This document shows positions 43,980 through 59,534 of a DNA stretch of 64,000 nt, piece after piece. The translations under genes and the position numbers were made by a program. The first letter of the stretch is position 1, and every line of letters begins with the position of its first letter. A model generated the notes under the pieces. The model was given only the letters and a program-made list of their open reading frames with translations. It searched no databases and was not told where the DNA came from. Source of the DNA: Orbilia blumenaviensis (lineage: Eukaryota > Ascomycota > Orbiliomycetes > Orbiliales > Orbiliaceae); contig JAVHNS010000018.1 in NCBI GenBank assembly GCA_036872755.1, forward strand, positions 850,145-914,144, given 5' to 3'.

Positions 43980-44281
43980 CCTGTACCGATATAGATACCT
44001 GTTCACCCGCCAAAATGGCCAATTGCGAAAACGCGTCGTTTGGTTGTTGAACGGAAACGACAGTTCTCGTATGCATGCCTGATCTTGTGTGGTGGTTTGT
44101 CTTGTGCCAAGATAATGCCAAGGAGTTCTGCCAAACATTGACATCGTCCCCAGTCGGGTGAACAGGCTGGTACCCTTGTTCAAAAAAAACCTTTGGATTA
44201 GTTCCCTGCGACAAACAGTAGAGGGAAAAAAAACATCATCAGCAGCAACATAGTAGTTCATCGAGCTGTGCCCCAGAAAAC
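43980..44281. promoter_or_regulatory. 302-bp divergent promoter of Alg9 and Naf1
   Basis: Opposite-strand start codons lie 302 bases apart. The sequence has no long simple repeat apart from an A-run near 44225. It must carry the promoters of both genes. Confidence 0.55.
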
Positions 44282-46357
44282 ATGGACAGCGACCCGATTG
44301 TTTATGGCGACGCGCCAGATTATGTCCACGATGACCAACCTCCACCTAAACGACCTCGCCTCTCAACTGAAGGCCTGGACGACGAAGCATCAACAGCTAT
44401 AATGTCTAATCCTTCCGGCCCGCTACTCGAACCTCAAGAGATAACCCCGGAGAACGTCGAAGCCAACGGCGAGCCCACACGCGAGTGCCCAGAAAACAGT
44501 GCTATACCAGGCTTGTTCCTAGCTACCGATACCCAACCAGTACCCGGTGTTGGATCGCACTGTCCAGAACATAGTGGCCTACCCCATGCGGAAACGCATC
44601 CACAAATACTTATGGGAGAAACCCTGGACATTGATTGTGATGCACAAATACCCGTATTACCAACAAGTGATCATGGTGAAGAAGACAAAGGCACTCTTTA
44701 CGATGATAACATCAATGATAAGGCTGAGCTTGTGGCTGATTCGAATCCCGAAAGACCCTTGAATCTAAATGAAGCCCTTGGCTCTTTTCGTGATAAAGAA
44801 GACTTCATAGAAAAGGGGAAGGCCAATATCGGAAACCCTGAAGCTGAGTGGCAGCTGGACTCATCGGCAGAAGAAAGCGGCGATGATGTTGATGAAAGAT
44901 CTCACCGTTCATCATCTACATCCTCTGATGATGACGATGACGATGACAGCTCGACAAGCTCCGGGAGCGGCGATGAAGACGAGGACGACGAAGGAGAGGA
45001 TGCTGTCTTCTTGGATATCCAAAAGGAAGCAAGGCGGCTTATGGACGAAGATGCTGGCTCAGACGACGAGGTCAGCGGCGGGGCAAAGGGCCGTGTCACT
45101 GGACCTTTGAAAACTAAGAATGAGCTCCCAGAAGCCAAATTAACATCCACCCGTCCAGACATTGACATAAGCGCGAGTACCCCCATTGTCCCCCTGGGAA
45201 TTATCGATTCGGTGGTCGATGACCTTATTCTCGTTAAAGCAAGTGTCTCCGGCGAATACCAAGTGTTAAATGAACGGTCAGTTTTGTGCTTTGAGGACCG
45301 ATCCCTTCTGGGATGGGTCCAAGAGACCTTCGGCCGAGTCGAGCAGCCATTTTATACTGTGCGATTAAAGGACGCTGAGGAAGTTAAGCAATTGAATGCC
45401 ACAGCTGGTCGCAAAGTTAGTTACATACCCTCACATAGCACTTTCCTATTCACAAAATCGATACGCGCTGTGAAAGGTAGCGATGCTAGTAATTTCTTCG
45501 ATGAGGAGGTCGGGGATGACGAAAGAGAGTTTTCAGACGACGAAGCAGAAGCAGAGTTCAAGAAGCGACAGAAAGAGGAAAAGAAGGCAAGAGGAGCAGC
45601 TCTCCGGTCTCAAGGGCAACCTCAATCACAGCCGCAGGCACAAATACCAGTGCAGAGTCAGACGCCTGATGCTCTTGATGAACCTTATGTCCCTCTTTCA
45701 CGACCAGCAAACCTCCACGAAATGTCGGGTCCTCCGAGCCTCCCGAATCCTCTACCTCGACGAGAAATACTTCAGCGAGCCCCAGTCCGAGATTTCCAAT
45801 CTAACCGGGGTTCTAGGGGATTCAGAAGCCGTGGTAGAGGCGGCCGCCAGTCACCCCAATCCCGACAGGACTTCAGGTCGGGCTCCCGTCATCAAAGCCA
45901 GAGCTCCGATCACCATCATAACCAACATAAACATCACCAGCAGCATAACCAGCAGCAGCATTACCATCATAGGGATGACCGAGCTTCAGCTCCAGTGACA
46001 GGGGAAGTGAACCAATCCTCAAACCCCCCGCCTCCACCTCCTCCTCCAGTTCCAACAATGCCCCATGTCCCTCTCCCTCTTGTACCCCCTCCGGATCTAT
46101 CTGCACTGCTTCCCTTTTTCGCACAAGGGCGTGCGATGCCACCGTTCCCTTCCGGGTCCCACATCAACCCAGCTTTCTTCCCCATCCCCCCAAACCCCCA
46201 GCTTCCACTCCCTCATCAGTTAAGCCAACTCCCACCACCCCCTCCCCCTTTGCCCTTCAACCCGGCACAACTTCCAATACTTCACCAATCGCAACCACAG
46301 CCACCATCTGTCGAGGATATCCTAAAGATCCTACGTTCACAGGGACACAATTTGTAA
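44282..46357 (+). CDS. H/ACA ribonucleoprotein assembly factor Naf1
   Basis: Nuclear chaperone that binds the Cbf5 complex during H/ACA snoRNP (and telomerase-type RNP) assembly, before being replaced by Gar1. It is a single exon of 691 codons. The N-terminal half is acidic and disordered, with a Ser/Asp/Glu run near 210-245. The Gar1-like core lies at about 295-410 and starts PLGIIDSVVDDLILVKAS, with RSVLCFEDRSLLGWVQETFG and GRKVSYIPSHSTFLFTKS. An acidic FFDEEVGDDEREFSDDEAEAE segment follows. The C-terminal tail is low complexity: an RGG-like RSRGRGGRQ near 520, a His/Gln run near 545-566, then poly-proline. Such tails occur in fungal Naf1 proteins. The gene shares a short promoter with Alg9. 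Confidence 0.94.
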   Translation: MDSDPIVYGDAPDYVHDDQPPPKRPRLSTEGLDDEASTAIMSNPSGPLLEPQEITPENVEANGEPTRECPENSAIPGLFLATDTQPVPGVGSHCPEHSGLPHAETHPQILMGETLDIDCDAQIPVLPTSDHGEEDKGTLYDDNINDKAELVADSNPERPLNLNEALGSFRDKEDFIEKGKANIGNPEAEWQLDSSAEESGDDVDERSHRSSSTSSDDDDDDDSSTSSGSGDEDEDDEGEDAVFLDIQKEARRLMDEDAGSDDEVSGGAKGRVTGPLKTKNELPEAKLTSTRPDIDISASTPIVPLGIIDSVVDDLILVKASVSGEYQVLNERSVLCFEDRSLLGWVQETFGRVEQPFYTVRLKDAEEVKQLNATAGRKVSYIPSHSTFLFTKSIRAVKGSDASNFFDEEVGDDEREFSDDEAEAEFKKRQKEEKKARGAALRSQGQPQSQPQAQIPVQSQTPDALDEPYVPLSRPANLHEMSGPPSLPNPLPRREILQRAPVRDFQSNRGSRGFRSRGRGGRQSPQSRQDFRSGSRHQSQSSDHHHNQHKHHQQHNQQQHYHHRDDRASAPVTGEVNQSSNPPPPPPPPVPTMPHVPLPLVPPPDLSALLPFFAQGRAMPPFPSGSHINPAFFPIPPNPQLPLPHQLSQLPPPPPPLPFNPAQLPILHQSQPQPPSVEDILKILRSQGHNL

Positions 46358-46995
46358 ACAAGTAACAGGCGTCTGTACTACTGATTAAGCTGTTGTATAA
46401 ATAATTCATGTATTTTATTCTTAGTTCATAATATTCCATGCCATAATAGACGAGTGTTCCCCTTCGCGACGACGATGTGACGTTTAGTTATGGTGTTATC
46501 TAGACTATAAACACAAGCACTGTTAGATTCGGTGCGACTATCTCAGCCCCAGCATATAAGCCTATCTGTATCTAGCACTGCTTCTATTTCCACTACGAGA
46601 TGATGATTCAAACACATACTCTCACTCGTTGGAGAGGGATCGTGTGGAAGAAAGTGTGTCAAACCACAGGGTTCATTGCTTCGTCCCGAAAACATGAGAA
46701 AGGTCCAGATATGATACAGCCCATTGCGACACCTGTAAAGCAAAACCGTGTAGAAAAACAACGCATGCCCAGACCCATAAAACAGAGATATAAGACTGAA
46801 AGGACAAAGAAACGGAATATCAACCCTTATTCTTTGAGCGGAAAGAACATGAGCTTATTTGTTGAACATTACGTCAACAGCAAATATATTAACGTTAATG
46901 ATCAACAGGAGGGTTAGGTGTTGACAGCATTCCGGGGGACATTAAAGTGTTGTGGGAAATGTTCTTTTCAAAGAGAAAAACGCCTAAAGACAGGA
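46358..46995. other. Convergent 3' region of Naf1 and histone H3
   Basis: 638 bases holding both 3' ends. No histone-type stem-loop was noticed after the H3 stop, which fits fungal histone mRNAs being polyadenylated. No gene is supported. Confidence 0.6.
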
Positions 46996-47746
<751 letters not shown>

Positions 47747-48443
47747 TCACTCCAGATTATTTTAGGGGCGGGCTCTCAAGAAGTAAATAAAATACCTGCA
47801 CTTTTTTTTCTTTTCTTTTCTGCAATAATATAACTTACAGCGACAAACACCACACGAAAGGGAATGCCCGTTTTACCCTCGAAAAAAGTGCTGGAAAGCA
47901 GACGGTCAAACACCCCAAAACCCAAAAGTTGGTTTGGTGGCAGAAAATTCGGCTTTCAGAGCGAATACCTGCAGAAATGGTGGCAAGCTTAAACTGGGTG
48001 GGTCCCGAGAGATGGATCCTGCCTGACGCAGCCGCTGCCCCAATCACCCACCCTTGAACACGCCTTGCACACGCGCCGAAAAAGCAAGCTTCTGCCGACC
48101 CATGTCATTGGCCATTTCCAGTCACCACTAAACTACTCCTTGGGGCAAGTGCTAATTACCTATTACTAGACGTGTATATATGTATGTATGTATATATATT
48201 GTACGGACATAGCTCCGACGTGGGTCTATCGCGAGTCGCGTATCAGGCTCCACCAACGACGCGCAGGCACATGTACTACGTAAGTGAGTGAGTAAGTAAG
48301 TCAGTAAGAAAGTAACTGAAGCCTCAGGCACCAAGCACCAGGCACTTGGTAGGTACATAAATGCTGACCAGGCCCCTGACTTAGGTGCACTGTAGACATC
48401 AAAGGGTGCATGATTGATCGATTGATTGATCGATCATCGTCGT

Positions 48444-48471
48444 CATCGCCATCGCCATCGCCATCGCCATC
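48444..48471. repeat. (ATCGCC)n hexamer repeat
   Basis: Four to five tandem ATCGCC units beside a GATCGATTGATT palindromic run (48411-48436), in the H3/H4 intergenic region. Confidence 0.85.
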
Positions 48472-48752
48472 ATTGTTATTATCACTATTATTACTGTTGT
48501 ACGCAATGCACCACCATCTCTTCTCTTCGTGCCGGTCGGTGTATATATGTGAGCGAGCGCGCGTGCATCCTTACTGCTCTCGGCTATTATAATAAGTATG
48601 CTTTTGCTTTATTATACTCTCCTTTCGTACTTACCTAACTAGCTATTGTTATTTTATTTTTTTTTATTTTTTTTGGAGAAAACTAATTCCGCGTACGAAG
48701 CTTTGTTAGCGCGAAACAACACAAACCCGACCAAAAAAAAAACAATAATAGC

Positions 48753-48771
48753 CCACACACACACACACACA
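48753..48771. repeat. (AC)n microsatellite
   Basis: AC run about 215 bases upstream of the histone H4 start codon. Confidence 0.9.
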
Positions 48772-48979
48772 TCCCTCTGTTTTGGTTGATATCAACGCGT
48801 CGCAGTGAACATTCATAAGCGCGGGACAGCCCACCAACTCCATTTCCCTTCCATGCTCCATCGAAATACCTAACATCTCAGCCAATCCACAAATTCTCAG
48901 CTCCCTAGATCCTCGATCGACCTATCTCCCCGATTGAAAACACATTTATCTTTTATCTCACCCGCATCTACTCTAATAA

Positions 48980-50080
<1,101 letters not shown>

Positions 50081-50268
50081 AGCTTAATATTTTTATTTAA
50101 TGATCTTTCTAATTTAAAATTTTCGGATTTTTAAAAAAATAAAAAATAAAATTTGAAGGGAATTGTTAACAAATAGCGAGGGGATAAAGCAGTTTAAAGC
50201 AGTTTAATATTGGAGCAAATCCAAACCACATAGATTTTGTAATGATATAAGCTCAGTGCTATATATAT

Positions 50269-50837
50269 AATGATATAAGTTCAGTACTATACATATATAT
50301 ATATACTGGTATGTATGTAAGTCTATGTCTATATAATTGATAATTGATTATATATTATGATAATAATATATTATATTTTCTATTTATAAAATAATATAAA
50401 TAAATTTAATTATAAATTTGTTATATATATTTTTTATATTTTAATTTATAATAAAAGTTATAGATAATATAATATTTAAATATATAATTTATAAAATATA
50501 TAAATTAATTAATTTTTATAATATAAATTTAAATTATATTAATAAAATTAAATAGTTAATCTTTTTATTATAAAACTATTATTATTGTAAAGTATAATGT
50601 TTATTTATATTTTTATAATTTTATAACTTTTTTAAAAAAATGCAAAAAAATCTATAAATAATGAAAAATTTTATTAAATTTGTTAAATTTCTAAATTTTA
50701 ATTTTAATAATTTTATATTTATATATATTTTGTATATTATAAATTATAGAATATTAGATTATATATAAAAAAAATATTTTAAAAATTTAATAATATAATT
50801 ATAATATTATCAATATAAATTATATATTTATATATGT
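50269..50837 (+). repeat. RIP-mutated tandem repeat, copy 1
   Basis: About 569 bp that aligns along its full length with the next 572 bp. It begins AATGATATAAGTTCAGTACT and is preceded at 50241 by a 28-bp partial copy of its own start. In this copy G residues survive while many C positions have become T. No coding sequence remains. It may be a solo-LTR pair, a satellite or a transposon fragment; the family is unknown. Confidence 0.8.
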
Positions 50838-51409
50838 AATAATATAAGCTCAGTGCTATACATATATATATGTACCAATATGTATGTAAATCTGTGTCTA
50901 TATAATTAATAATTAATCATATATATAGATAACAACACATCATACTCTCTATTTATAAAACAGTACAAACAAATTTAATTATAAATTTGTTACATATATT
51001 TCTTACACCCCAGCTTATTATAACAATTATAAATAATATAACATTCAAATATGTAACTTATGAAACATACAAATCAATTAATTTTATAACACAAATTTAA
51101 ATTATACCAATAAAATTAAATAACTAACCCTTTCACCATAAAACTATTATTATTATAAAATATAATATTAACTTATACCTCTATAATCTTATAACTTTTT
51201 CAAAAAAATACAAAAAAACTTATAAATAATAAAAAATTTTATCAAATTTATTAGATTTTTAAATTTTAATTTTAATAATTTTATACTTATACATATTTTA
51301 TATATTATAAATTATAAAATATTAAATTATATATAAAAAAAATATTTCAAAATCTTAACAACTAACATAATTATAATACTATTAATATAAACCATATATT
51401 TATATATAT
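50838..51409 (+). repeat. RIP-mutated tandem repeat, copy 2
   Basis: Head-to-tail partner of copy 1, beginning AATAATATAAGCTCAGTGCT. Here C residues survive and G positions have become A: bases 51061-51300 have 27 C and 2 G. Differences from copy 1 are nearly all transitions plus a few small indels. Confidence 0.8.
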
Positions 51410-52727
51410 AAATTCTATATATTATAATTAATATTAATTATTTATATGTTATAAAAATTATATATATAAATTATTATATAAATTATTATATAATTTTATA
51501 TAATTTACACTATAAATATTAATAATTATATTTATAAAATTATGTAATTTTATAATTTTTATAATTTATATAATATAAATTTTATAAATATTGTTTATAA
51601 TTTTAAATTATATAATTTTATAATTAGTATAATGTGTTTTAGATTTTTATAATATATATGAAAATAAATATTTAATTAATAATTTTTATTTTTATATTTA
51701 TGAAAATTTTTTTTTTTTTATTATTTTATATTAATATAAATTTTTTATATTTATAATTTTAATTTTTATTAAAATAACTTTTATTTTTATTTTTTATATT
51801 ATTTAATTATTATAATTATTACTATTAATAAATATAAATATAGTAATAATGATAATATAAAAAATACTAATAATATTTTTGAAATTATAAATATTTTATA
51901 TACTAATAATGTTATAAGTAGTATTAATAGTGGTGATGCAATTACTAATATTAATATTTTTATAGTTTTAATAATAGCCAATAGTTTAAATAAGTTAATA
52001 TGTTTTAATATAATTATTAATAATTTTAACTATTATATTTATATAATATAATACTAATATTATTATAATTTAAATTATATATATATAATAATATTTACTA
52101 CAAAATTTAAAAAATGTATTTATTATATAAAAGTGAACATAGAGTATATTTAAAATAAATTATTATTTTTTATATTATAATTTTATAAATATAGTTAATT
52201 AAATTTTATAAAATTATAATATTAAAGATTTTATAATAAATAAAAGTCTTAAATACAATTATATGGTTTACAATTTTCTTTAATTTATTATTATATGTAA
52301 TAATATATAATATTATTAAATTATTATTTTATAAGTTTATAATTATATAATTAATATGTTAACTAATATAATTTATAATATAATACTTAATAATTTCCTT
52401 TTTTTTAATAATAATTATATTATAATTAAAATTTTATAGGGATTTACTATAAATATAGTAATATTTTAGCTTTCTTATTTATTTATGTATTTAGATATAA
52501 TAGCTTTAGATATTAATTTGGTGTTTATTTCTGTAATACCTGCTTCTATTGTTTTATTTGCAGTAGTTTTTTTTTTTATTTTTGTTGTTATATTTACTAC
52601 AATTGCAGTTATACTAATTGTCTTAATTATTTTTATTGTTAATTAATAGGTTATTAATATATTTAATATAATATAGATTTTATTAAATATAGTAGATAAA
52701 AAATTAATTTTGTAAAATTTATAAAAC

Positions 52728-52840
52728 AATACATCAGGAAAAAACTAAGCGAGCTGGGAAGCCAATATATGAAATACTGGGAAGCAGGCAAGGACTTTGG
52801 AAAGCAATTGGTGGACGCTGAGAATCTGCTAATTTAAGTA
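52728..52840 (+). repeat. Left subterminal island with repeated GGAAGC motifs
   Basis: About 110 bases of roughly 40% GC in DNA that is otherwise near 5%. CTGGGAAGC occurs at 52754-52762 and 52777-52785, with a variant TTTGGAAAGC at 52796-52805, spaced about 20 bases apart. Such subterminal repeats are the usual binding sites of transposases. It could also be a piece of single-copy host DNA. Confidence 0.45.
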
Positions 52841-55800
52841 AATTAAACAAAATTATATTAAAAATTTTAATAATAACCAAAATTATTTTAAGTAGTTTAT
52901 AGTTAAAGATTAATTTATAATAAATATATAATATTAGAAATTTATTATTAATAATTTAAAATAATTATTATAATATATATAATTATATTTATGTTTTTGA
53001 TAATTAAGTTAATATTCAAATATAAATAAATTTTGATAGTTTGTAATAAAATTCTTAAAAAAAAATAATAGAATTTATTAATTGTATTTCTAAATAAATT
53101 ATAAAATTTTTTAAAAAAAAAAAAATTTAATATTAATTTTATTATAATTTTTATTTTCTTATTTCAAAATTTTATTATTTATTTTTTTTTTTTATTATAA
53201 TAATATATATTGTAATTATTAATATTTTTGTTAAAAATTTTTTTATTTTTTATATTATTTTTTTTAAATTTTTAATTTATTTTTTAATGTTTATCATTTA
53301 TTTTTTGATTTTTATTGTTTATTATTAAATTTTTAAAAGTTTTAATTTATTTAAGATAATTAAAATTCTTTTAATTTTTTTTTATATTTAAATCTTTTTT
53401 TTTTTTTAATATAAATTTTAAAAATTATTTAATAGTTTTATTTTTATCCTTATTTTTGTTGGTATTTCTATTAGTTATTATCAAATAATAATTAGTATTT
53501 AATTAAATATTTTTTTTTTAAAAAAAGCATATTATTTATTTATAAATTTTTATATAAAATTATATAAAATTTAAATAATTTATAAATCTTAATACTTTTT
53601 TTATTTATTAATAATCTTTTATAATTTTTAATCCAATTTTTTAAATTTTAATTAGAATATAGAATAATGTAATTTTAAAAACTTTTATATATAATACCAA
53701 ATAAATAATAAATATATAATAGGTTATTTAAATTAAAACAAAAATTATTAATATTATTTAAAATAATTTAAAAATAATTTATATAATAATAATTATTTAA
53801 AAATATTTATTAAATGATATTAAATTTATTATTTTAAATTAAATATATATTATTATTTAAAACATTTATAATAGTATTTTTAAAAATAAAAATTAATTTA
53901 TTATTTAAAAATAAATAATAAATTTTTAAAATAAGTTTTTTAAAAATAATATCCAATATTAAAAATCCAATAATAATTAATAAAAAAATTAGAATAAATG
54001 AAATAAATATTTTACTTATTAAAAAAATATATATTAAATAATAAAAATTATTAACATACTTATAAATATATAAAAAATTTAAAATATATAAATTTACTTA
54101 ATATAATATTTTTAATAATTTTAATTTTAACATTATTTTTTATTTTTTTTTTAAAAGTTTTTTTTAAATATTTAATATTTATAATTATTTTTATATAATT
54201 TATAATTTTTTTATTTTTAAAAATTATAATTTTTTAATAAATATTAAAATAATATAATTTTTTTATATTTTTTTTTATTTTTTTAAAATAATCCAAAATA
54301 AAATCTTTAATAATATAAAAAATATTAATAATTAAATTATTATTATTAATTATAAAATAATTAGTATTTTTTTATTTTTAAAAAATTATTGAAGTTTTGG
54401 TGAAATTAAATTAAAAATTATAAATTATAAAATTAATAAATTTATATTTTTTTTAATTATTTATATTAATTTATTTTTTTTAATTTTATTAATTAAAAAT
54501 ATATTATATGATTTTTTATTTTTTATTTAAAAAATTGTTTTTATTTTTTAAAATATTAATTTTATTTTTTTTATTATTTAAAATATTTAAATTATTATTT
54601 TTATTATTTAGAATATTTAAACCATCATTTTTATTATTTAAAATATTTAATTTATTTTTATTATTTTGTAAATTATTATTATTTATTTTTATAATATTAA
54701 TCAACCTTATAAATTTGTTATTTTAATTATTAAATATTTTTTTATTTTAGACTTTATTAATAAAAAAATTAATTTTATAAAATTTAATAAAATTTATTAA
54801 AATAATATTTGTTAATTAAAAAATTTTAAATATTTAAAAATTATTTAATAATATATTTTTATTTTTAATCTAAATTTAAAATATTCAATATTATTATTTA
54901 TATAAATTATTAAAAATTATTAATTTATTTAAAAATTTTTTTATTTTAAATTTAAGTTTTAAAATTGTTATTTATTATAAAATATATTAATAAATGTTTT
55001 TAATTTTTTTTAATATATTTAATAATTTATTAAAATTATTATAAAAATTATTAAAATTAAATTGTATATTATTAAGTTTATTTTTAGTAAGAATAATATT
55101 ATTATTATTTTTATTATATTTATATTTTTAATTTTTTAAGATAATAACTAATTTAAATTATTAATAAATAATTAAAATTTGATATAAAATCTAAAATATA
55201 TTAAATTGAAATATTGAATTTTTTATTTACTTTATATAAATTAATTTTAAAATTTTAATTTTTTTTTTTAATAATATTTTTAATTTTAAATTTTAATAAT
55301 ATAAAATTTTTATTAAATAATAAAAAATTAAAAATATTTTTTAAAATATAAAATTATTAAAAATTATTTTAAAAATTAAAAAATAAATAATTTTTTTATT
55401 AATAATTTTTAATTAATTTAAAAATAATAAAGAAAAATTAAAAAATAATTAATATTTAATCTTTTTTTTAAAATAATTAATAATTTTTAAAATTTATTTT
55501 AAAATTAATAAAATATATAAAATTAAATTATAATAATATTTAAAAAATTAATATAATAATAATCTTTTAATTCTAAACTTTAAAAAAAACTCGAAAAATC
55601 TTAAAAATTTTTAAAAAATTAATTTTTATTTAATATAATTAAATTATAATTTAAAATATAATAAATTTTAAAAAAATAAATTTAATATAAAAAATTTAAT
55701 ATTATATTTAAAAAAAATTTAATTATAAAATTTAATTAAATTTTAAAAGTTTTTTTAAATTTTATATTTATTTTTTTTTTAAATATTAATTTTATTTAAA

Positions 55801-58800
55801 ATAATTAAATAATATCTATTAATTTTTAAATTTATTAATTAATAACTAGTATTTTAAAATTTATTATTTATAACAATATTAAATTTATTTTAATTTAAAA
55901 AATTTTAAAATTTATATTATTTAATAAATTTGAAAGATTTAAAAAAAAATAAGAGAAAAAAAAAAGATTTAATAAATTTATATTAAAAAAATATAATAAA
56001 TAATATATAAATATTAAATTTTTAATTTTATTTTAAATATATAAATATAAAATAATTCTAAATAATAATTAATTATAAATAAACTTTATAAATTTATTTT
56101 AAATATATAAATATAAGATTATAAATATAAAATAATTATAAATAATAATTAATTATAAATAAATTTTTAAAATTTATTTTAAATATATAAAAATAAAATA
56201 ATTATAAATAATAATTAATCATAAATAAAATTTTTATAAAATATTTATTTTATATAAAAAAAAATATAATTAAAAAATAAATAAATTTTAATCTATTTTA
56301 TATAATATTATTAAGTAAAATAAAAAAAATTTTAAATATTATAATAATTACTATATATATAATAATATTATATAATTAATTTGTAATAAATAATTATTAA
56401 TAATTTTATATTTACAATTTTAAATTTAATTTTCAATATATTTTTAATATTATAGTTTTAAATATTATTAATTTTTTGTATTTATTAAAAATTACCACCA
56501 AATAATAATAATATATTTTAAATAAATTATTAATTAATAAAATCCCTATATATATACCATTTTTTTTTTTTTAATTTTAACTTATTTTATTTTATATATT
56601 TTATTAAAATTATTTTATATATTTTATTAAAAAAAATTTTTATATTAAAATATTATAATTAATTTAAATTTATTATTAATAAAAAATAAATATAATTATT
56701 ATAATAATATTTTAGTTTTTTATTATTTACAAAACTAATTTTATATTATTAATATTATTTTTATAATTTTAATAAATAATTAAAATTTATCAAATAATTA
56801 TAAAATATTAAATATTTATCAAAATTTTTTAATACTTTTTATATAAAAATAAATATAATCACAAAAAATTTTATAATTAATATATAATAAAAAAATATAT
56901 TAATAAATAAATATAATTTAATAATAATATTAATTATTAATTAACATCTAATAAAAATTATAAAATATTAATAAATACTCAAAAATTTAATATATTAATT
57001 AAAAAAATTTATTAAACAAAAATATTATATAAATATTAAATATTTATTATAAAATAATTTTATATATGTAAATTTTTTTAATATATTTTATTATTTATTT
57101 AAAAATAAATAAAAATATAATCTAATAAATTAACTTATTTAAAATATATTTATAAAATTTAAAATTAATAAATATTTTAATAATAATTTTTTAATATCTA
57201 ATATTAATTTTTTTTTATTAAATTATATTTTTTAAAAATTATTAAATATTATAAATAATACTTTATAATTAAATTTTTAAAAATTTATTTATAATTTTAA
57301 AATTTTTAAATTATTAATAATTCTATATTTTTAAAGAAATTTAATTAATTATATTTATTATTTTCTCCATTAATTAATATATATTAAATATTTAATAATT
57401 ATACTTTATAAAAAATATAATAATAAAAATAAACATATATATAATAAAATTAAATTAAAAAATTAATAATAAAATATATAAATTAAATATATTATAAATA
57501 TATTTATAATTTATTATTAATTGTTTAATAAAAAATTTTTTTAGTTAGCGTAATATTTATTTTAAAAATTTTAAAAATATTTTAATATAATTAATAATAT
57601 TTATAAAAATTTATAAATATATTAATAAATTTAATAAAATTTAAATTAAATTTTTACGATATCCTAATTTTTTTAAATTTTAAAATTTTTTTAATTAAAT
57701 TATATAATAATAAAAAAAAAATTTAAAAATAATTAAATAAATTTTTTTATATATGTTTGTAATTATTTTTTAATATTTAATAATTAATTAATATCTAATA
57801 TTTAATAATTTTTTTTAATATATTCAAAATTATTTTAAATTTTATTTATTTATATAATATTATAGTTATACCAAAATAATAATAAAATATTTTAAATATT
57901 TTTAAAAATAATTTTATTTATATAATAATATATTTTATATTTATTACAATTTTAAATTAAAAAATAAATTATAAAAAATTATAAAAAAAAACTAAAAAAC
58001 ATTAAATATTAATTATATATTTATAATTATAATTTAGAAATATCTATTTATAATTATATTACTCACAAACATATAAAAATTAATATTTAATTTAACAAAA
58101 AATTAAATTAAATTAAAATTTTTAACATAATTAAAATATATTAATTAAATTATTACAAAAATTTTATATATTTATAAAAAATATTAATAAACTAATTAAT
58201 AAATATTTTAAAATTAATATATTAATATTAAATAAAAAAAAATATAAAACTTTTAATTAAATAAATTTTTATTTTTAAATTTTTATTATATATTAAAAAA
58301 AAATATTTTTTTAATTATAAAATTTTAATTTTTTAATAATTATTTAATAATTTATTTTAAACATTTAATATTTATTAAAAAATTTTCTAAATTTTTTATA
58401 TAAATTTATTTTTAATATTTGTAAAATTTTAATTTAATTATTATTTTTATAAGTAATTATAAATAAAATAGAAAATATTTTATTAAATAATAAAAAACAA
58501 ATTATAAATAATAATTAAAGTTTGGAATTTAAAATTAAAAATTTAAATAATAATATTAAAAATTTAAATTTTGATATTAAAAATAATAAAATTTAATTAT
58601 TTTTATATTAAAAAAAAATTAATAAATTAATATTTAAAATATTAAATTAAATATATAATTTTTTAAATTTTTTAATTATTAATTTAAATATTATTTAAAA
58701 GATTTTATTAAATATTAAACATCATATTTTTAAAAATTTTTAATTTATTATTAAAAATAATAAATAATTTATTATTAAAAATAATAAATAATTTATTCAA

Positions 58801-59534
58801 AAAATTCTTAATATTTTTTTTTTTTTTTTAATTAATTAATATTTAAATATATATATAATTAATAATATTAAATAATATTTTAAAATTTTATATTAAATAT
58901 TAAATAATAATTATTATTTTTAAAAATTATATATAAAGAATTTTGATTTTTAAATTATTAATTATATAATTAATTAAAAATTAAAGTTTTAAATTTTAAT
59001 AATTTTTTAATAAATATTAAACATCCAATACATTTAATTAGTTTTTTTTTTTTAAAGAAAAAGTTTATTTTATTGAGATTTTATTTTTTATAATAAAAAA
59101 AAAATATATAAAATTTTTTAAAAATATTAATTATTTTTTGTTAAATTATTATTAAAAATTTAAAATTTTTATATAATAAAAATATTTAAAATTGTAATAA
59201 TTATAAAATTTTAAATTAATTATAATGATTAAGTGTATAATATTTATAATTTGATATTAATTATTTATTAATTATTAAATTATAATTATTATAAAATTAT
59301 TTTAATTATTAATATTATTTATATAATATAATTAATTTTAAATTTTACATTAATAAATTTTTAAATTAATAATTATATAACTTTAAAAATTTATAATATT
59401 ATTTATAATAAAATTATAAATTATAATAAATAATAATTATTAGTTATTTATTATTTAATCTTATTTTAATTAAAATAAATTTAAAATATTAAAATATATT
59501 TTTATTTCTTTTTTAAAATTTATATTTTAAAATA

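Noticed and set aside
50269..51409. CRISPR-like or satellite array
   Set aside because: Only two long copies with no regular short repeat and spacer pattern.
51799..51981. 60-codon Ile/Leu-rich minus-strand frame resembling a membrane peptide
   Set aside because: Product of AT bias, no codon structure; lies in RIP-type DNA.
54508..54726. Hydrophobic Phe/Leu/Ile frame in the AT block
   Set aside because: Composition alone produces it; the same bases read as Asn/Lys/Ile repeats on the other strand.
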